Source of the DNA: Gammaproteobacteria bacterium UBA7803
GTDB lineage: Bacteria; Pseudomonadota; Gammaproteobacteria; Pseudomonadales; Azotimanducaceae
NCBI GenBank assembly: GCA_002480525.1
Contig: DLCH01000076.1
Location: forward strand, 1-37,635
Length of the DNA stretch: 37,635 nt
Reading direction: 5' to 3'
The position numbers and the translations under genes are program-made. Below the pieces are notes generated by a model. It did no database searches and was not told the DNA's origin. It was given only the letters and a program-made list of their open reading frames with translations. Shown piece after piece: positions 33,480-37,635 of this stretch (the stretch's first letter is position 1; every line of letters starts with the position of its first letter).

Positions 33480-34703
33480 TCATCCGTCCTCCTCGAGCTC
33501 CACGAAGTCCAGCGTCGGGCTGGAGCCCACGACCACAGCGTTCGACACGTCGCGGCCCCGGCGGAGGGTGCCCGGCCCGAACCGCTCGTCGACGGCGTCG
33601 ACGACCCGCTCCAGCCGGCGGCCGCGAACCGCCCCGTCGAACAGATCGAGCTGGCGCATGCCGCTGCCGCGCTCCAGGTCGAACGCGGCCAGGCCCACCA
33701 GGCGGAACGGGCCGGACCGGATCAGCGCGTCGAGCATGGACTCGGCGCCGGCCAGCAGATCGCCGGCCGCATCCGTCGGCAGGATGCGCCGCTGGCGGGT
33801 GAGCAGGCGGAAGTCCGCGGTCTTCAATCGCAGCCGCACGCCGTGGGCGAGACAGCCCTTGCGGCGCAGCCGCCGGCCGATCCGATCCGCGGCGCGGGTC
33901 AGGTGCCGCACGATGTCCTCGCGGTCCGCCACGTCGCGCCCCAGGGTTCTGTCCGAGCCCATGCTGCCCGCACTGCGGCGCCGGGCCACCGGTCGCGGAT
34001 CGATGCCCCGGGCCAGATCCAGGAAGTGGCGCCAGGCGCGACCGAGCGCCGCCTCCAGGCGGGCCGGCGGCGCCGCGGCGATGTCGCCGATGCGTTCGAA
34101 TCCAGCGGCGCGCAGCCGCTCCGCGGTGACGGGGCCGGCTCCCCACAGCCGGCTCACCGGCATGGGCGCCAGCCAGGCCGCCGCCCGCTCCGGCGGCACG
34201 ATCTCGACGCCGTGGGGCTTGGCGGCCGCGCTGGCCACCTTGGCGACGTACTTGGTCGCCGAAACACCGACGGACGCGGGCAGCCCGGTGGCCTCGAGAA
34301 TCGCCGCGCGGATGCGCTCGGCCATCCGGCCGGGCGGACCGAACAGATGCTCCGAGCCGGTCATGTCGACGAACGCCTCGTCGAGGCTGAGCGCCTCCAC
34401 CCGGGGAGAGAAGTCGGCGAGCGCGGCCATCAGCCGCCGCGACACGGCCTCGTAACGCTCGAACCGCGGCGGGACCACCACCGCGCCGGGACACAGCCGC
34501 AGCGCCCGGGCCATCGGCATCGCGCTGCCGACGCCGTAGGGCCGCGCCTCGTAGCTCGCCGTCAGCACCACGCCGCGGCCGCTGCGCGGCCCGACCAGCA
34601 CCGGCCGGCCGCGCAGCGACGGTTCGTCGAGCTGCTCCACGGCGGCGTAGAACGCGTCCATGTCCGCGTGGGCGACGATGGTGGGCCAGGTCCGGGCGGG
34701 CAT
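33480..34703 (-). CDS. dinB: DNA polymerase IV (DinB, Y-family)
   Basis: This 407-residue translesion polymerase has metal-binding D14/D16 in ADMDAFYAAVEQ with the steric gate at Y19, and catalytic D108-E109 in ALSLDEAFVD. SATKYVAKVASAAAKPHG and the helix-hairpin-helix region LWGAGPVTAERL are typical of Pol IV. The clamp-binding motif QLDLF (351-355) is well inside the protein, followed by some 50 further residues, rather than at the very C-terminus as in E. coli. A perfect LexA box 42 bp upstream shows SOS induction. It is divergent from the MmcQ/YjbR gene across the same box. Confidence 0.95.
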   Translation of the reverse strand: MPARTWPTIVAHADMDAFYAAVEQLDEPSLRGRPVLVGPRSGRGVVLTASYEARPYGVGSAMPMARALRLCPGAVVVPPRFERYEAVSRRLMAALADFSPRVEALSLDEAFVDMTGSEHLFGPPGRMAERIRAAILEATGLPASVGVSATKYVAKVASAAAKPHGVEIVPPERAAAWLAPMPVSRLWGAGPVTAERLRAAGFERIGDIAAAPPARLEAALGRAWRHFLDLARGIDPRPVARRRSAGSMGSDRTLGRDVADREDIVRHLTRAADRIGRRLRRKGCLAHGVRLRLKTADFRLLTRQRRILPTDAAGDLLAGAESMLDALIRSGPFRLVGLAAFDLERGSGMRQLDLFDGAVRGRRLERVVDAVDERFGPGTLRRGRDVSNAVVVGSSPTLDFVELEEDG

Positions 34704-34744
34704 CGGGGCCCCTCGATGACTCCAGGGCGGGCGCTTGAAACCGA

Positions 34745-34764
34745 AACTGTATGTTCATACAGTT
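34745..34764. promoter_or_regulatory. LexA (SOS) box of dinB
   Basis: AACTGTATG-TT-CATACAGTT is a perfect palindrome that contains CTGT-N8-ACAG, the LexA consensus of gamma- and betaproteobacteria. It is 42 bp upstream of the dinB start and 85 bp upstream of the divergent mmcQ-like gene, so it may repress both. Confidence 0.93.
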
Positions 34765-34802
34765 CGATGGTCGCCGCAACCGCCGGCAGTAACCATCGGC
34801 CT

Positions 34803-34834
34803 CTACCAACTGTCTACCAACTGCCTGCCAACTG
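34803..34834 (+). repeat. Three 11-bp-spaced direct repeats upstream of the MmcQ/YjbR gene
   Basis: CTACCAACTG at 34803 and 34814, and CTGCCAACTG at 34825, follow each other with a period of 11 bp. The last copy runs into the ribosome site GAAGGGA. A period near one helical turn is what a protein binding one face of DNA would need; slippage is the other explanation. Confidence 0.75.
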
Positions 34835-34848
34835 AAGGGACCGCCGAC

Positions 34849-35229
34849 ATGGACTACGACGCCGCCCGGGCCTACCTGCTGAGCCGGCCGGAGGCCGAGG
34901 AGGACTTCCCCTTCGGCCCCGACGTCCGGGTGTTCCGCATCCGGGGAAAGCTGTTCGGGCTGCTTTCCGAGCGGGACGGCCAGCCCCAGGTCAACCTCAA
35001 ATGCGATCCGGAGGAAGCCCTGGTGCTGCGGGACGTGTTCGACGCGGTGCGGCCCGGATACCACATGAACAAGGCCCACTGGAACACGGTGCTGCTCGAC
35101 GGCTCGATTCCCCGTCCCGAGCTCGAGCGCATGATGGACCGGTCGTACGGTCTGGTGGTGAAGTCGCTGAAGAAGGCGGAACGTCAGGGGCTCGAGGTCC
35201 GCCACGGCAGGGACGCGCTCTACCGCTGA
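34849..35229 (+). CDS. MmcQ/YjbR-family protein
   Basis: This 126-residue protein of the CyaY-like MmcQ/YjbR fold has the landmarks RPEAEEDFPFGPDVRVFRIR, GKLFGLL, VNLKCDPEEALVLRD, PGYHMNKAHWNTV and YGLVVKSLKK. The family is thought to bind DNA, but its role is not settled. The ATG at 34849 gives the usual family start and has a ribosome site; the longer frame from 34735 runs through the LexA box. Position beside dinB suggests that it may be part of the damage response. Confidence 0.88.
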   Translation: MDYDAARAYLLSRPEAEEDFPFGPDVRVFRIRGKLFGLLSERDGQPQVNLKCDPEEALVLRDVFDAVRPGYHMNKAHWNTVLLDGSIPRPELERMMDRSYGLVVKSLKKAERQGLEVRHGRDALYR

Positions 35230-35291
35230 ACCGCGGGCCGCGCCGCGACTCGTGATAGCCTCCCGGGGAGCCATCGAGGAACCGGGGGACC

Positions 35292-36038
35292 ATGACCGAT
35301 ACCGACCACACCCTGCCCGAGCCAGGTCCGGGTGCGAAGATGATGTTCCTGATCCGGCGGCGCGCCGGCGCGAGCCGGGAGGAACTGATCGCGCACTGGT
35401 TCGCCAACCACATGCCCGGGGTGATCGCGGCCCAGGAGAAAGCCGCCGCGGGCGGCCACGCCCACGCCTGGCGCTACGTCGCCACCCTGTTCGACCCCCA
35501 GGACCGGGCGGACACCTGGGACGGCGTCGCCCAGCTCTGGTTCGACGCGCCGATGGGGCGCCCCGCGGCGCCTTTCGGCGAGCCGCCCCGGGACTCCTTT
35601 CAGGAAAAGGCGGAGCCCTACGTGCCGTGGGGGACCCGGGAATACGTGATCGTCGACGGCTCGGATCGGCTGCCGGTCGAGCCGCTCACCCTCAACGCGC
35701 CGTTCCCGACGACCCGCTCGGGCTTCTGCAAGGCCGTCACCCTGGTCGCCGCCCGCCCGGACGCCGACCTGGCCGCCATGACCGACCACTGGCTCACCGT
35801 GCACGCGGCCAACGTGGCCGCGACCCTCGAGGCCGTGGGCGGATTCCGCTACGTGGTGAGCCTGAGCATCGACCCGGAGAACGAGCCCTGGGTCGGCATG
35901 GCCGAGCTGTACTTCCCCGACGACGCGGCGATGGGCGCCTTCTGGGAACGGCTCGAATCCGACGGCATGGAGCAGTGGCTCGACCCGTCCGCCATGCGCC
36001 TGCTCACCGCCGGCACCGAGATGATCGGCATCCCGTGA
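35292..36038 (+). CDS. EthD-domain protein, two EthD-like units
   Basis: This 248-residue protein has the EthD-type pattern twice: KMMFLIRRRAGASREELIAH with WFANHMPGV in the first half, and KAVTLVAARPDADLAAMTDH with WLTVHAANV in the second. Both continue into a beta-strand-rich part with YVATLFDPQ or YVVSLSIDP. EthD is a small dimeric alpha-beta barrel protein needed for ether-degrading P450 activity; other members have unknown roles. A fused pair makes the dimer in one chain. The gene stands alone between mmcQ and the convergent beta-barrel gene. Confidence 0.85.
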   Translation: MTDTDHTLPEPGPGAKMMFLIRRRAGASREELIAHWFANHMPGVIAAQEKAAAGGHAHAWRYVATLFDPQDRADTWDGVAQLWFDAPMGRPAAPFGEPPRDSFQEKAEPYVPWGTREYVIVDGSDRLPVEPLTLNAPFPTTRSGFCKAVTLVAARPDADLAAMTDHWLTVHAANVAATLEAVGGFRYVVSLSIDPENEPWVGMAELYFPDDAAMGAFWERLESDGMEQWLDPSAMRLLTAGTEMIGIP

Positions 36039-36053
36039 CCGCCTGCGGCGACG

Positions 36054-37481
36054 TCACCGCCCCAGGTTGTAGCGGAATCCGGCGACCACGGACGTGATGT
36101 AGCGCCGTTCCGTGTTGAACGGCGTGCCGTCGGGCCGCCTCATGTCGGTGGTGCCGGTGACGAGCTGCCGGTAGGACGCCGAGAAGCTCAGCCGCTCGTT
36201 GATCGCGACGTCCACGCCGAACATGGCCTGGGCCGCCGTGGCCGTGCCGTGGTCGTCCACCAGCAGCGCACGCTGCTCCACCGGGTCACAGGTGAAGTTG
36301 CGGCAGAATCCGAAGGTGGTGATGTCGTAGGAGGAGCGGATCCAGCCGCCGCCGAGGCCGACAAAGGGCCGGACCGTGGACCCCGGCGCGAACTGATAGA
36401 TCACGTTCAGCATCAGGCTCAGACTTTCCGCGCTGCCGGACGCCGCGTCCTCGCCGATGTCCTTGCTGAACTCCATGACGTCCACGGAGTTCTCCCAGTA
36501 GCTGGCCTCCAGCTCGGCGCGCCAGCGCGGCCTCAGATGATAGCCCGCAGCGACGGTGGCGACGGTGCCCAGGTCGAAGGCGTCGATCACCAGAAGCTGA
36601 TCCTCGATGTCCTCGTCCTGAGCGAAGCCGCCGCCCAGGTTGCCCATCACGTACCAGCCCTGCTCGGCGTCGCGGCGCGGCGCGGGCGCATCGAACACCC
36701 CGGCCCCGGAGCCGTTGTAGCGCAGATGGAGCCAGGCGGAGCGGATGGAGTGGTCGGTGTCCGCGGACGCCCCCGAGACGTCCTCGAGATCGACCTCGGC
36801 CATGTGCCAGTAGCGGAAGTCGGCGGCCAGCTCCAGGCGGCGGGTGATCGGCACCGTCAGCCCGGCGATGACCTGCATCGCGAGACCGCTGCCGCTGTCG
36901 TCGATGATCTGCCGGCGGGGCCGCTGGAAGAACGGCCCGTCGATGCCGAGTTCGGCGAACTCGACGTCGAGGGTGCCGCGACCCGCGCCGATGCCGAGAT
37001 ACGGCCGCCATGCCTGCCCGATCCGCAGATCGCGGACCAGATTGACCATCAGGCTGGAGGCCTCCACGGAATCCCCCTCGTCGGTGTCGATCTCCAGGCC
37101 GGCGGAGCGCGAGTAGAGAATCTCCGGGCTGCGGTCGAAGCGGGCGTAATCCAGCTCCACCCGCCAGTCGTCGCCGACGCGCCGGCCAATCGCGCCGAGG
37201 AGCTGATCGGTGCCCCGGTCGGCCTCGATGTAGGCGTCGTCGGCGTCCAGCTCGAGCCGGTCGGCATAGCTCCAGCCGACGCCGAACGCGCCGTACCAGC
37301 GATCGAACAGATCGGCGGCGGCGGGTCCGGCCCAGCCCGTCAGGGCGACCACGCCGAGCAGCCCGATGGCGCACCGGCGCGCGGCGGGAAGACGATGGGC
37401 GCCGCCGGTCACGCGCTCGCGGGCGCGCGTGCGCGTGGTCGATTCGGTGGCACGGAAGACGGCGTTCGGGATCTGCTGCAT
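36054..37481 (-). CDS. Outer membrane protein with two tandem beta-barrel domains
   Basis: This 475-residue protein has a hydrophobic signal core CAIGLLGVVALTGWAGPAAA. Two halves each look like an OMP_b-brl (OmpW/OmpA-like) barrel: WYGAFGVGWSYADRLELDAD with QAWRPYLGIGAGRG, and GWYVMGNLGGGFAQDEDIED with STVRPFVGLGGGW. A linker around residue 245 joins them. The last residues are AGFRYNLGR, without the terminal Phe that usually guides barrel insertion. The N-terminus before the signal core is long (about 35 residues); a GTG at 37412 would give a normal signal peptide and may be the true start. The remaining 37482-37635 shows no gene. Confidence 0.75.
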   Translation of the reverse strand: MQQIPNAVFRATESTTRTRARERVTGGAHRLPAARRCAIGLLGVVALTGWAGPAAADLFDRWYGAFGVGWSYADRLELDADDAYIEADRGTDQLLGAIGRRVGDDWRVELDYARFDRSPEILYSRSAGLEIDTDEGDSVEASSLMVNLVRDLRIGQAWRPYLGIGAGRGTLDVEFAELGIDGPFFQRPRRQIIDDSGSGLAMQVIAGLTVPITRRLELAADFRYWHMAEVDLEDVSGASADTDHSIRSAWLHLRYNGSGAGVFDAPAPRRDAEQGWYVMGNLGGGFAQDEDIEDQLLVIDAFDLGTVATVAAGYHLRPRWRAELEASYWENSVDVMEFSKDIGEDAASGSAESLSLMLNVIYQFAPGSTVRPFVGLGGGWIRSSYDITTFGFCRNFTCDPVEQRALLVDDHGTATAAQAMFGVDVAINERLSFSASYRQLVTGTTDMRRPDGTPFNTERRYITSVVAGFRYNLGR

Positions 37482-37635
37482 AGGGTCCGGGTCCTGCGGA
37501 TGGGTGGATGGCGAATGGGGCCGCACATGATACGGCGGTCTTCACCGCACCCCAAGCCGCCCGGACCCCGGGGACCGGCGATCACCGGGTGAACATGAAG
37601 AGACAAAGGAGAAACTGGAGCGGGAAACGAGACTC

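Noticed and set aside
33373..35274. 633-codon frame on the minus strand
   Set aside because: It is a shadow of dinB and the region beyond it; low-complexity Arg/Gly composition and no motif.

Overview
The window is GC-rich proteobacterial DNA in two parts. Positions 1 to about 23,700 look like the right-hand part of an integrative and conjugative element (ICE) of the Tn4371 type: heavy-metal cargo followed by a complete-looking trb mating-pair module. From about 23,800 to the end the genes look like a gammaproteobacterium-like host chromosome. No integrase, relaxase or rRNA gene lies inside the window, so neither the species nor the far end of the element can be read here.

Metal cargo (1-9,422). 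A minus-strand operon holds a CzcD-type zinc exporter, an SmtB-type ArsR sensor and the start of a damaged CzcC-like outer membrane factor; an SmtB-like operator (1894-1915) precedes it. Next come an InrS/RcnR-type sensor and an NreB/NrsD-like exporter, with a perfect C6-T-G6 operator, and then a second SmtB-type ArsR gene. The copper block has a Cu(I) P-type ATPase, CueR, an ISC-type ferredoxin, a glutaredoxin-MauE fusion and a CopZ-like HMA protein. The ATPase and the HMA gene both have MerR-type promoters with a 19-bp spacer, so they form a likely CueR regulon. The cargo ends at a deletion scar where an Lrp-type regulator and the 3' end of 4-hydroxyphenylpyruvate dioxygenase are joined head to head.

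Conjugation module (9,588-23,418). A LysR regulator with a near-consensus promoter is followed by an EexN-like exclusion lipoprotein, traG, a CopG-like gene, trbB, C, D, E, J, a second EexN/TrbK-like lipoprotein, trbL, F, G, I and a DUF2274 gene. Many junctions are ATGA overlaps. The gene-free stretch at 23,419-23,803 contains hairpins and probably the element's right end.

Host side (23,804-37,635). The most unusual locus is 23,804-26,867: five consecutive genes, all with signal peptides. They are a cysteine-free repeat protein closed by its own strong terminator, a helical protein that shares an NTxAGRD motif with it, a small unknown protein, a CsgG-like pore protein with an extra FlgT-like C-terminal region and no lipobox, and a small Cys/Gly/Trp-rich protein. 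This looks like an uncharacterised curli-like or holdfast-like export system. After it come a CstA-family transporter, an Aer-like PAS chemoreceptor, a CrtI/PYROXD2-like FAD oxidoreductase divergent from an SDR, a small unknown gene, an SOS-controlled DinB polymerase divergent from an MmcQ/YjbR gene, a double EthD-like protein and a tandem-duplicated outer membrane beta-barrel protein.

All family assignments come from reading motifs and from memory of the families; no database search was run.
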